Shown here: piece after piece, positions 8,236 through 17,316 of the stretch
Layout: each line of letters starts with the position of its first letter
How positions within the stretch are numbered: position 1 is the stretch's first letter
Made by a program: the position numbers and the translations under genes
The notes under the pieces: model-generated
The model's input: only the letters and a program-made list of their open reading frames with translations
The model's database searches: none
What the model was told of the DNA's origin: nothing
Assembly (NCBI GenBank): GCA_009659895.1
Contig: PUXX01000027.1
Coordinates: 1 to 33,905, forward strand
Source of the DNA: Campylobacterota bacterium
GTDB lineage: Bacteria > Campylobacterota > Campylobacteria > Campylobacterales > Nitratiruptoraceae
Direction: 5' to 3'
DNA length: 33,905 nucleotides

Positions 8236-9858
8236 ATGACGCGATATATCTTCGTTACCGGAGGGGTGCTCAGCTCCCTTGGCAAAGGGATCTCAAGTGC
8301 CAGTATCGGCGCGCTTTTGAAAAATAGCGGACTAGACGTCTCCATTCTCAAGATCGATCCCTATATCAATGTCGATCCAGGCACCATGAGTCCACTTGAG
8401 CATGGAGAGGTCTTCGTCACCGCCGATGGAGCGGAGACAGATCTAGATCTTGGCCATTATGAGCGATTTTTGGATGTCAAACTCTCAAAAGACAACAACT
8501 TCACCACCGGCCAGGTCTACATGTCGGTGATCCAGCGTGAGCGCAAAGGAGACTATCTGGGCAAAACCATCCAGGTCGTCCCCCATATCGTCGATGAGAT
8601 CAAGAACCGCATCAAAAAAGCGGGCAGGGGTAAGGATGTGCTCATCGTCGAGCTTGGAGGGACAGTAGGAGATATCGAAGGGCTGCCCTTTTTGGAGGCG
8701 ATTAGGGAGCTGACCCACGATATGGGTCCTCACAAGGCCTACAATATCCACGTCACACTGGTCCCTTATATCGCAGCTGCCGGAGAGCTCAAGACCAAGC
8801 CGACCCAGCACAGCGTCCAAGAGCTTCGCCGTATCGGTATCAGTCCCGATATGATCATAGCCAGATCCGAGCGTCCTTTGCCCAAAGATGTCAAAGAGAA
8901 GATCGCAAGAAGCTGCGGGATCCCTAGCCAAAGCGTCATCGAGGCCAAGGATGCAGAGACCATCTACAAAGTGCCTCTAAACTTCCTGCGCCAAGATATC
9001 CTGGGCCCCATCTCCCATCAGCTGCGCCTTGGCAGCCTTCAGCCTCAGATGGATGAGTGGGATCTGATTGTCAAGAAGATCATCGCACCAAAAGATGAGG
9101 TGACCATCGCGTTTGTGGGCAAATATCTAGGTCTCAAAGAGTCCTACAAATCCCTGACCGAAGCGCTGGTCCACGCTGGAGCTGCTTTGGATACTAGGGT
9201 CCATATCAAATGGGTCGATAGTGAGCTCATAGAGGCAGAGGGTGTAGAGCCCTTTTTGAAGGATGTGGACGGAGTGCTGGTAGCTGGCGGATTTGGTGAG
9301 AGGGGAGTGGAGGGCAAGATCGAAGCGATCCGACACGCCAGAGAGCACAAGATCCCCTATCTTGGGATCTGTTTGGGGATGCAGCTTAGTATCATAGAGT
9401 TTGCCAGAAACGTATTGGGTATCAAAGAGGCCAACTCCATGGAGTTCGATCCCAATACCCAGGCCCCCTTTGTCTATCTCATAGACGAATTCATCGACAC
9501 CTCCGGCCAAAAGCAGATCCGTACCCACACCTCCCCTATGGGTGGGACCATGCGTCTTGGGGAGTATGCCTGCAAAGTCAAGGAAGGCACCAGGCTCTGG
9601 GAAGCCTATGATCACAGTCCCGTCATCTATGAGCGTCACCGCCACAGATACGAGGCCAATCCCAAATACCGCTCCATGCTGGAGCAAAATGGGATGACGG
9701 TGAGCGGTGAGAGCGAAGAGGGGCTCATCGAGGCGGTGGAGATCGAGGATCATCCATGGTTTGTGGGTGTACAGTTCCATCCAGAGTTTACCTCCCATCT
9801 TCAAAAGCCCAATCCACTCATCAAGGCCTTCATCGACAACGCACTGCGCAATAAATGA
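8236..9858 (+). CDS. pyrG: CTP synthase
   Basis: [29 protein letters not shown]-terminus, glutaminase GICLGMQ and GVQFHPEF motifs. Confidence 0.98.
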   Translation: MTRYIFVTGGVLSSLGKGISSASIGALLKNSGLDVSILKIDPYINVDPGTMSPLEHGEVFVTADGAETDLDLGHYERFLDVKLSKDNNFTTGQVYMSVIQRERKGDYLGKTIQVVPHIVDEIKNRIKKAGRGKDVLIVELGGTVGDIEGLPFLEAIRELTHDMGPHKAYNIHVTLVPYIAAAGELKTKPTQHSVQELRRIGISPDMIIARSERPLPKDVKEKIARSCGIPSQSVIEAKDAETIYKVPLNFLRQDILGPISHQLRLGSLQPQMDEWDLIVKKIIAPKDEVTIAFVGKYLGLKESYKSLTEALVHAGAALDTRVHIKWVDSELIEAEGVEPFLKDVDGVLVAGGFGERGVEGKIEAIRHAREHKIPYLGICLGMQLSIIEFARNVLGIKEANSMEFDPNTQAPFVYLIDEFIDTSGQKQIRTHTSPMGGTMRLGEYACKVKEGTRLWEAYDHSPVIYERHRHRYEANPKYRSMLEQNGMTVSGESEEGLIEAVEIEDHPWFVGVQFHPEFTSHLQKPNPLIKAFIDNALRNK

Positions 9859-11423
9859 GACGACTTACAAAAAAAGATGTCGAGGCGATTTTGGCCAGGA
9901 GATTTGCCGAGGGGTTCTTGAAGCTCTCCTCCTTGCCCCAGCCCCAAAGCCTCAAAGATATCACCAAAGCAGCCCAGAGGATCAAAAGAGCGGTCGATGG
10001 CAGGGAGAGGATCGCTATCGTGGGTGATTATGACGTGGATGGGGTGGTCTCGACTGCTTTGATGGAGGAGTTTTTTGACTATCTGGGCTATCCCGTCACC
10101 ACCATCATTCCCAACCGCTTCAAGCACGGCTATGGCCTAAGTCCAAAAGTGATCGAGGAGCTGGGGGATGTGGATCTTATCATCACCGTCGATAATGGTA
10201 TCAGCGCCTTGCAAGCAGCAAGGCTTTGCCAAGAGAGGGGGATCGATCTTATCATCACCGACCATCATACCCCTGGCGCTGAGCTGCCCCAAGCCTACGC
10301 CATCGTCAATCCCAAGCAGCAAGGATGTGGCTTTGAGTATAGCGAGATCTGTGGCGCTCAGGTGGCGTGGTTTTTGATAGGGGAGCTCAAGAGGGTCTTT
10401 GGGCTGGATCTGGATATGAGGGCTTTTTTGGATCTGCTGGTGCTGGCCATCATTGCCGACGTGATGCCTCTGCGCCACATCAACCGTCCCTTGGTCCAAG
10501 CTGGGCTAAAGGCTTTTGGGCAGAGTCAAAGGCCGGCGATACGATATTTAAGAGCTGTTTTGAAAAAGGAGGCGATCAGCAGCGAGGATGTTGGATTTGG
10601 TGTCGCACCCTTGCTCAATAGCGCCGGACGGATGGAGGATGCCTCTTTGGCGCTGGAGTTTCTAAGAGCGCCAGATTTTATGAGTGCTCAGATCCTTCAT
10701 GAGCGGCTCTCCTTGCTCAATGCCCGCAGAAAGGCTCAGGAGCGAAAGGTATTTGAGGAGGCCCTGGCGTTTGTAAAAGATGATGATCCTATCATCCTCT
10801 GTGCGGGCGATGACTGGAGCGAGGGGGTGGTGGGAATCGTCGCGGCTAGATTGACGGATCGCTTCAAAAAACCCTCTATCGTCCTGACAAAAAGCAAGGA
10901 TCTGCTCAAAGGAAGTGGCAGGAGCCTGGGAGATGTGGATCTCTTTGCTCTTTTGCAAGAGAGCAGCCACTTTTTAGAAGGGTTTGGCGGACACAAAAAG
11001 GCCGCAGGACTGAGTCTATATCCCAAAAATCTCCCCCTCTTTCGCCGCTCCATCCAAGAGGCTGCCTCCCAGATCCCAAAAGAGGCCTTTTTGGATGATG
11101 AGGGGGTATTGGGTGAGCTTCCTTTATCAGAGGTGGACTGGGAGTTGATGGAGATCTTGGAGCGGTTCGCTCCCTATGGAGAGAGCAATCCTTCTCCCAA
11201 ATTTGCTGCCAGGAGCGTGGAGGTGCTGGAGTGGCGTATGGTCGGGCAAAAGGAGGAGCATCTGCTCATGACCCTCAGGGAGGGAAACAAGATCTTCAAA
11301 GGGATCTGGTTTCGCAGCCCTTTAGAACCTGCCAAAAATTTCGTCGATATCGTCTACCAACCGATCAAAAATATTTATAGAAATGAGATTAACATTCAAT
11401 TATATATCAGTAAAATTGTATGA
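9855..11423 (+). CDS. recJ: Single-stranded-DNA-specific exonuclease RecJ
   Basis: [37 protein letters not shown] motifs; C-terminal [14 protein letters not shown]...[15 protein letters not shown] overlap with pyrG. Confidence 0.95.
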   Translation: MRRLTKKDVEAILARRFAEGFLKLSSLPQPQSLKDITKAAQRIKRAVDGRERIAIVGDYDVDGVVSTALMEEFFDYLGYPVTTIIPNRFKHGYGLSPKVIEELGDVDLIITVDNGISALQAARLCQERGIDLIITDHHTPGAELPQAYAIVNPKQQGCGFEYSEICGAQVAWFLIGELKRVFGLDLDMRAFLDLLVLAIIADVMPLRHINRPLVQAGLKAFGQSQRPAIRYLRAVLKKEAISSEDVGFGVAPLLNSAGRMEDASLALEFLRAPDFMSAQILHERLSLLNARRKAQERKVFEEALAFVKDDDPIILCAGDDWSEGVVGIVAARLTDRFKKPSIVLTKSKDLLKGSGRSLGDVDLFALLQESSHFLEGFGGHKKAAGLSLYPKNLPLFRRSIQEAASQIPKEAFLDDEGVLGELPLSEVDWELMEILERFAPYGESNPSPKFAARSVEVLEWRMVGQKEEHLLMTLREGNKIFKGIWFRSPLEPAKNFVDIVYQPIKNIYRNEINIQLYISKIV

Positions 11424-11492
11424 CGTCAAAAGTTTTTCTTATTTTCGCTCAAATTTTCCCCTACTTTAAGAAGTTTTTTGCCATTTGTTTCT

Positions 11493-11498
11493 TATAAT
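11493..11498 (+). promoter_or_regulatory. Putative -10 box TATAAT upstream of the twin-arginine SQR gene
   Basis: TTCTTATAATATGCG 33 nt upstream of the ATG at 11531, in a T-rich context without a clear -35. Confidence 0.5.
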
Positions 11499-11530
11499 AT
11501 GCGAATATGTAACAATCGAAGGAGTGTGTA

Positions 11531-13021
11531 ATGGATAAAGAGATCAAAAGCTTTGAAGAGGCGCTAGAGGAGGTGCGCCACAAGGAGGGGCTCTCCAGAC
11601 GGGATGCTCTTAAGATCATGGGAATCTCCTCTGCTGCAGTGCTTACTGGTGGAGTGAGTCAGGCCAAAGCAGCGACAGAGGCCAAGGCTTCTGGCGCAAA
11701 AGGTCGAGTCCTCATTGTCGGTGGTGGCCTTGCTGGGATGAGTACGGCAGCAAGACTCATGCGCCAAGCCGATGGACTCCAGATCACCGTGGTGGAGCCA
11801 AATCCTAGAAGTGTCTCCTATCAGCCGGGACTCACTCTCATTGGTGGCTATGAGTGGCAGCCTAGCGATATTTTGTATCAGACTGCAGATTTTGTCCCTA
11901 GCGGGGTGACCTGGGTGCAGGATAAGGTGGTGGAGTTTGATCCAAAGGGCAACAAGGTCAAGACAGCCAAGGGCAAAACTATTGAGTATGATGTGATGAT
12001 CGTAGCAGGTGGACTTGAGCTGGCTTTCGATAAGATCAAAGGCCTCGAGGAGGTAGGGACTCTCTATACGCTGGGCCAAAACGAAAAAGCGGCTCAGATC
12101 CTGGCCAAAGGAAATGCTGCCTCCTTGTATTTTGTCGATGGCGCCGTGCAGATGAAGAAAAATCTGGCTGCCTTCATCGAAGCTGCCAAGAGCGGCAAAA
12201 AGGTCAAGGGTATCTATACCCATCCAAACACTCCTATCAAGTGTGGTGGAGCGCCCAAGAAGATTCTCTTTTTGACCGATTCCAATCTTCGCATCAAAGG
12301 CGGACGGGAAAACGCGGAGCTGGTATTTTATCCAAACGGCGGCAAGATGTTTGGTGTGCCTGAGTACCATGAGGCGATCTTGAAGCTTTTTCACGAAAAA
12401 GATCTCAAGTATCACTACAAGCACAATCTCATCGGCATCGATCTTGACAAAAAAATCGCCATATTCGACAAACACGATCGCACCAAAAAGGTCTACGATC
12501 CAGATCTGGAAGAAGAGGTCGAAGAGGTGATCCACGAGACGGTGGAGGTGCCCTACGACATGATCCATATCACTCCTCCTATGAAGGCTCCCGATCTTAT
12601 CGGAAAATCACCGGTGGGCAGCTCCAAAGGCTTTGTGCCTGTCAATTTTGAGACTCTCCAGCATGTCAAATATAAAAACGTCTTCGCTCTTGGAGATATC
12701 GCTGCTGTGCCTCTGGGCAAGACGGGAGGAAGCGCCAGGAAGCAGTACAAGGTCGTGGTCGACAATGTCATCGCCGTGCTTGAGGGCAAAGAGCCAAAAG
12801 CCAAGTACAACGGCTACACCGTCTGTCCTTTGATCACGGAGATCGGCAAGGTGATGCTGGCGGAGTTTAAATGGGCAGATCCGGCCAACGGGGACTATCA
12901 TGGCGTCGTGGCTCCATCCTTCCCGCTCGATCCGACCAAGCCACGCTGGATCTACTGGCTGCTCAAGGTCTATTTGCTCAAGCCTATGACACAGTACGGC
13001 ATGCTCAAAGGGCTAGCCTAA
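11531..13021 (+). CDS. sqr: Sulfide:quinone oxidoreductase-like flavoprotein (type-II-like) with N-terminal twin-arginine signal
   Basis: SRRDALKIMGISSAAVLTGG twin-arginine segment, VLIVGGGLAGMSTAARL FAD motif, TPIKCGGAPKKILFL and YTVCPLIT cysteine motifs, VFALGDIAAVP. Confidence 0.85.
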   Translation: MDKEIKSFEEALEEVRHKEGLSRRDALKIMGISSAAVLTGGVSQAKAATEAKASGAKGRVLIVGGGLAGMSTAARLMRQADGLQITVVEPNPRSVSYQPGLTLIGGYEWQPSDILYQTADFVPSGVTWVQDKVVEFDPKGNKVKTAKGKTIEYDVMIVAGGLELAFDKIKGLEEVGTLYTLGQNEKAAQILAKGNAASLYFVDGAVQMKKNLAAFIEAAKSGKKVKGIYTHPNTPIKCGGAPKKILFLTDSNLRIKGGRENAELVFYPNGGKMFGVPEYHEAILKLFHEKDLKYHYKHNLIGIDLDKKIAIFDKHDRTKKVYDPDLEEEVEEVIHETVEVPYDMIHITPPMKAPDLIGKSPVGSSKGFVPVNFETLQHVKYKNVFALGDIAAVPLGKTGGSARKQYKVVVDNVIAVLEGKEPKAKYNGYTVCPLITEIGKVMLAEFKWADPANGDYHGVVAPSFPLDPTKPRWIYWLLKVYLLKPMTQYGMLKGLA

Positions 13022-13060
13022 GAACCAAAGGCCTTCGGGCTTTTGGCGAAAAGGGGGAGT

Positions 13061-13309
13061 ATGAAGCAAAGAGTCTTGAAAGAGTTGGGAATATTTCTCT
13101 TTTTGTTCTTTTTCCTATCGATCTGGATGCACTACCAAGAGTGGCTAGACCATCCCATAGAGCATATCAAAGCGCTGCCTGAGAGTCAGTTTGGGATCTT
13201 CCATCCTCTTGTCTTTACCTTTTTTGTCTATATCTTGATCTTGATCGTGCGGATCTTCATCAAAATAGCCAAAAGATTCATCGAAACAGGTGCGAAGAGG
13301 GGCGTCTAA
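13061..13309 (+). CDS. Small two-TM membrane protein of unknown function
   Basis: ATG 13061 after GGGGG/AGT; segments IFLFLFFFLSIWM and FHPLVFTFFVYILILIVRIFI; 39 nt after the SQR gene on the same strand. Confidence 0.65.
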   Translation: MKQRVLKELGIFLFLFFFLSIWMHYQEWLDHPIEHIKALPESQFGIFHPLVFTFFVYILILIVRIFIKIAKRFIETGAKRGV

Positions 13310-13315
13310 GCCCTT

Positions 13316-14797
13316 CTAAAGAGTCGTTGGCCAAAAACTTACGCTATTTTCTTCTATTTTGGCTTTTAGCCCCTCTATTTTTTGGTATTTGAAGGTGCCT
13401 TTTGGGGTTATGCCGCTTAGTTTGTAGATCTTGTCGGTGCCGTTGACATTTTTGTATAGAACCCAGTCGAACCTCCCATCCTTGTCCTTGTCATAGTCTC
13501 CCAGGTAGATCATATTCCAAGAATCGGGAGTGATCCTAGGAGTGATATCGACTCTTTTCCAGCCAAAAACGTTCTCTTGGGTGGGTGATGCTCCCTGAAG
13601 CTGGTAGACTTTGTGAGATGGGGTGACAAAGATCCAGTCAAATGCCTCGTCGACACCATCGAAGTCGTGTGGGGTGAACGTGCCACTTTTTTGGAAGGTT
13701 TTGGTAAGCAAGAAGAATCGCAGATCGATTCTAGAAGTATTGGTATCCACTACAAAGACCCCTCTCTCAGTAGCCAGGTAGATCAGATCTTTTGTCGGGT
13801 ATGCGGCGATATCTAGAGGCGTGCCTGTCTCGTCCAAGGAGATGGTCTGGAATAGGAGCTGCGCCTTTTGGGTAGTAGGGACAATTTTGAGATTTTGTGC
13901 TATGGAGCTATCGGTTTGATGGGAGAGGATTTGGTGGTTGTCCACGACTATCAAGCTATCATGGGTGAAGGCAAAGGTGCGGTTGAGATCGGTAGAGTCT
14001 GCGATGGCCAGGATCGGATCGTGGATAAGGTCTCTATCCAAAAGATAGATCTCATCACCATCTGTGATCCCATAGAGTCCGCCGTCATGCTCACCGGTCT
14101 TGGTGAGATAGGATCCGCCAAAGCACCAGTGCTCCTCGTCGATGACCGATACGGTCTCGATGGAGATTCCAGGTATCAAAGGGATACGCTGGGCATGGAG
14201 AGTGCCGTTCCAAAAGACCTCAAAGGCTCCGATACCTTTGTGTCCCAGGGCCATCAATCCTATGAAATAGGTGGGGGATGAAGAGATGGTGCTGATCTCT
14301 TTAGCGGGGGCTGGTGGCAAGGAAGTGGCGGTGACCGTGGGCCTGGTCGGATCTTGGAGATCGATGATGGAGACAAGATCCCTTGCGCTTGTGGGATCGT
14401 AGGAGGCCACGACGACGAAGTCATTTTCCACGGCACATGTGAGGGGGATCTGATCGAGAGATTTTTGCCCTATGGGTGTGGGGCTGGCAGGATCGCTGAT
14501 ATCCAGGATCGTGATAGTCGAAGTATCCTCAAGTCCGTGAAGGAGCAGGAGTGCGTAATTTTCCCAAAGGGCGATATCGGCTACGTTGGAGCTGGTCAAA
14601 TAGCGCCCGATCTGTTTTGGGGATAGGGGCTTGGAGATATCATAAACAATAGCTACGTGCTTCTTTGACGAAACCAGCAAAAGCGCTTTGGCAGGATCTA
14701 GAGCGATGGCGCTAGATGGGGTAGGGATGAGATGAGCCACTCTGTCGCTAGCCCATAGATGGCCTAAAAGTGTGAGGATGGTGATGAGTCGAAACAT
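13316..14797 (-). CDS. Secreted LVIVD-type beta-propeller-like protein with C-terminal tandem FDW repeats
   Basis: Signal peptide MFRLITILTLLGHLWAS; LVIVD-like units such as ITILDISDPASPTPIGQ and VSIIDLQDPTRPTV; C-terminal EAFDWIFVTPSHKVYQLQG and DYDKDKDGRFDWVLYKNVNGTDKIYKLSG. Confidence 0.75.
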   Translation of the reverse strand: MFRLITILTLLGHLWASDRVAHLIPTPSSAIALDPAKALLLVSSKKHVAIVYDISKPLSPKQIGRYLTSSNVADIALWENYALLLLHGLEDTSTITILDISDPASPTPIGQKSLDQIPLTCAVENDFVVVASYDPTSARDLVSIIDLQDPTRPTVTATSLPPAPAKEISTISSSPTYFIGLMALGHKGIGAFEVFWNGTLHAQRIPLIPGISIETVSVIDEEHWCFGGSYLTKTGEHDGGLYGITDGDEIYLLDRDLIHDPILAIADSTDLNRTFAFTHDSLIVVDNHQILSHQTDSSIAQNLKIVPTTQKAQLLFQTISLDETGTPLDIAAYPTKDLIYLATERGVFVVDTNTSRIDLRFFLLTKTFQKSGTFTPHDFDGVDEAFDWIFVTPSHKVYQLQGASPTQENVFGWKRVDITPRITPDSWNMIYLGDYDKDKDGRFDWVLYKNVNGTDKIYKLSGITPKGTFKYQKIEGLKAKIEENSVSFWPTTL

Positions 14798-14865
14798 GAG
14801 AAAGACCTTTTTTGTGGATTTGCCAGACCTTTCTCTATGATAGGACGATCGATATGAATATTGGC

Positions 14866-16071
14866 TTAAAATTTCTCTTTGAGGATCTTTTTGCCAAGCT
14901 CCACGCCGGGCTGATTGTAGGTGTCGATCCCAAAAAGAGCCCCTACGGCGGATGTGAGGAGCTGGTAGTAGATGATGAGCTCTCCTATGTTTTTGGCCTT
15001 GATGCTACCGATCTCGATGAGATCGACCGGGACTCCTTGCATCATCACCGACTCCATCGTCGCTTCACACTCTTTGTTGATAAGTTCGTTGAAGGTGTGG
15101 CCATTGACGAAGTCGGTGGACTCTAGATGGGGCAGGGAGATCTGGGGGATCTTGATATGGTTGCGAAACTCCTTGACCTTGAGGAATGTCACACTCTTAT
15201 CCAAGGGACCGTCGATGAGGAGCTGCAAGAAGGAGTGCTGATCGATCGATCCGATATGGGCGATCGGAGTGAGTCCGATCCTCTCATCTCCTTTTCTTTT
15301 ACCCAGGGACTCCCCCCAAAGCTGCTCATACCAGCGGTTGAAGTCCAAAAGCATGCTGGAGTAGGAGAAGAGGACATTCATCTTGATATCGGGATAGTGG
15401 CTGTAATAAAAGGCAGCTTTTTTTAGGATATGGTCGGCTCTGTGGGCGAAAAAGTCGATGACAAGCTTACCAGCCCCTAGCAAGAGATTTTCCGTATCGA
15501 ATCCAGCGATGGTAAGAGGCACGATCCCTACAGCGCTAAGGACCGAGAAGCGTCCTCCCACGTTGGGCGGGATGTTGTAGACGGGGACCCCTTTGTCACT
15601 GCCCAGACGCTCCAGAGGAGAGCCTGGATCGGTGATGAAGATGAGGTTGTCCTTTTGGAACTCCAGCTCAAAGTGCTTGATGGCAGCTTTGAAGATGGAG
15701 ATGGTCTCTATGGTGGTGCCGGATTTGGAGATGACGATGAAGAGGGTTTCGTTCTTTTTGATCCGTGAGAATTTGTCCTCCAGATCGATGGGGTCTGGGT
15801 TTTCCAGGAAGATGATCTCCTTGTGGTGGATACGGTGTCGAAGAAGCTCATAGATCGCCTTGGTCCCCAAGGATGAACCCCCGATACCGATGATGGCGAT
15901 CTTTTTGATATGGGGGTAGTTGGGGATGCGCTCTAAAAGTCTCATAGAGCTAAAGGGCAGATCATAATATCCCGTGACACCTCTTTGGCGCTCTAGGACC
16001 AGACTCTCAAAAGCCTTTTGCATCAAGGGCTCAAGAGCTTTGGTATCGAAGTGGAGCTCATAGCGTATCAT
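14866..16071 (-). CDS. pgi: Glucose-6-phosphate isomerase
   Basis: IIGIGGSSLGTKAIYELL, FIVISKSGTTIETI, NVGGRFSVLSAVGIVPLTIAGFD, GALFGIDTYNQPGVELGKK. Confidence 0.96.
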   Translation of the reverse strand: MIRYELHFDTKALEPLMQKAFESLVLERQRGVTGYYDLPFSSMRLLERIPNYPHIKKIAIIGIGGSSLGTKAIYELLRHRIHHKEIIFLENPDPIDLEDKFSRIKKNETLFIVISKSGTTIETISIFKAAIKHFELEFQKDNLIFITDPGSPLERLGSDKGVPVYNIPPNVGGRFSVLSAVGIVPLTIAGFDTENLLLGAGKLVIDFFAHRADHILKKAAFYYSHYPDIKMNVLFSYSSMLLDFNRWYEQLWGESLGKRKGDERIGLTPIAHIGSIDQHSFLQLLIDGPLDKSVTFLKVKEFRNHIKIPQISLPHLESTDFVNGHTFNELINKECEATMESVMMQGVPVDLIEIGSIKAKNIGELIIYYQLLTSAVGALFGIDTYNQPGVELGKKILKEKF

Positions 16072-16807
16072 CGTCGCTCCTTTGCCATTTTGGTTCGCTG
16101 TGCAATGGGGGAAAGCCCTCTAGAAGCTCATAAGGCTTAAAGGCGGTCTTGTAAGCGAACGAAGCGCATCCATTGACCCAATATCCTAGATAGATCCACC
16201 TAAGTCCCAGACGTTTTGCCAGATCTATTTGGACAAGCAAGGAGTAGATCCCCAAGGAGAGCCTCTCATAGTCTGGATCGTAATAGAAGTAGATGGAGCT
16301 GATGCCATCGTCTAGGATATCCACAAGATCGACACCGATGATCTTGTCATCTTTGATATAGAGGATCTCCTTGCCAAAGTCGTGGGCACCGACGACAAAC
16401 TCCTCATAGTAGGTCTGAAGATCCATCTCGTTGTATCTCCAGCCGCTCTTTTGCTCTTTGTATTTGTGAAATTTGTTGTAGAGCTCCACATGCTCAAGAC
16501 TCAAAGTGGGAGTATGGAGATAGATGCGGGTGTCGTTGTTGCGCTTGATGGCTCTTCGCTGACTTTTGGTGGGCTTGAAGTTTGCTACATCGATGCGAAG
16601 ACTCTTGCACTCATTGCATCCGTGGCAGATAGGGTGGAAGTAGGAGTGACCAAACCGTCGCCATCCCCTTTTGATCAGATCTGAGGCAAGCTCTTTGGTG
16701 GCGTTTGGGATGTAGCGATAGTACATCCGTGTCTTTTTGTCAGGCAGATAGGCACACTCATAGTCGAGTGTGCAAAAGTCTATGGAAAAAAGATCGTCTC
16801 GCTTCAT
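16058..16807 (-). CDS. bpt: Aspartate/glutamate leucyltransferase (arginyl-tRNA-protein transferase family)
   Basis: YRYIPNATKELASDLIKRGWRRFGHSYFHPICHGCNECKSLRIDVANFKPTKSQRRAIKRN is characteristic; overlaps pgi by 14 nt. Confidence 0.92.
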   Translation of the reverse strand: MKRDDLFSIDFCTLDYECAYLPDKKTRMYYRYIPNATKELASDLIKRGWRRFGHSYFHPICHGCNECKSLRIDVANFKPTKSQRRAIKRNNDTRIYLHTPTLSLEHVELYNKFHKYKEQKSGWRYNEMDLQTYYEEFVVGAHDFGKEILYIKDDKIIGVDLVDILDDGISSIYFYYDPDYERLSLGIYSLLVQIDLAKRLGLRWIYLGYWVNGCASFAYKTAFKPYELLEGFPPLHSEPKWQRSDDDTL

Positions 16808-16823
16808 AAGAGAGATTATAGCA

Positions 16824-17111
16824 TTAAATAGGCAGGACCCGGATATTGGGGTAGTTTAGGCGCTCTTTGAGTGTGTGCTCTATACCAAAGAGGGTCCCCG
16901 TCGTGGCGCTGGCGCATCCCACGCAGGCACCCATGTAGCGGATATAGACGTCGATGAACTCTCCATTTTCCTTGACGTCGATGATCTCCAGATTGCCTCC
17001 GTCCATGACCAGATACTGGCGGATACCCTCATCGATCGCTTTTTCGATCGCTTTGTACTTCTCCTCAAAGGGAAGATCTTTAAAACTCTGCTCTTTGACC
17101 TCTTCACTCAT
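16824..17111 (-). CDS. NifU C-terminal-domain Fe-S scaffold-like protein
   Basis: VMDGGNLEIIDVKENGEFIDVYIRYMGACVGCASATTGTLFGIEHTLKERL with CxxC; ATG at complement 17109..17111 preferred over GTG at 17117. Confidence 0.9.
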   Translation of the reverse strand: MSEEVKEQSFKDLPFEEKYKAIEKAIDEGIRQYLVMDGGNLEIIDVKENGEFIDVYIRYMGACVGCASATTGTLFGIEHTLKERLNYPNIRVLPI

Positions 17112-17199
17112 GACCACTCCTAAATAAGATAATTTTACTCCTAATTTGCGAAATACTACATCACATATCCTTAAGAAACGGTAAAAAACTCTCTCTATA

Positions 17200-17229
17200 T
17201 TCGATCGTATCGGTTCTGTTTTGATCGAA
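17200..17229. repeat. Inverted repeat TTCGATC-N16-GATCGAA in the divergent intergenic region
   Basis: Perfect 7-bp arms (17200..17206 and 17223..17229) in the longest intergenic gap of the window. Confidence 0.5.
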
Positions 17230-17316
17230 ACTTATCGCAAGTAACTAAAGCGAATGATTAATAATTTAATGCTTTTTTAATTAAAGACATTTTATACTTG
17301 GAAAAAGGAGGAGATC

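Noticed and set aside
11564-12568. 334-aa antisense ORF opposite the twin-arginine SQR gene
   Set aside because: No domain signature, no plausible SD or signal; the sense strand is clearly coding.
14798-14835. GAGAAAG...CTTTCTC inverted repeat as a terminator or regulator upstream of the minus-strand LVIVD gene
   Set aside because: 7-bp A/G arms with a 24-nt loop in purine/pyrimidine-rich DNA; weak and likely chance.
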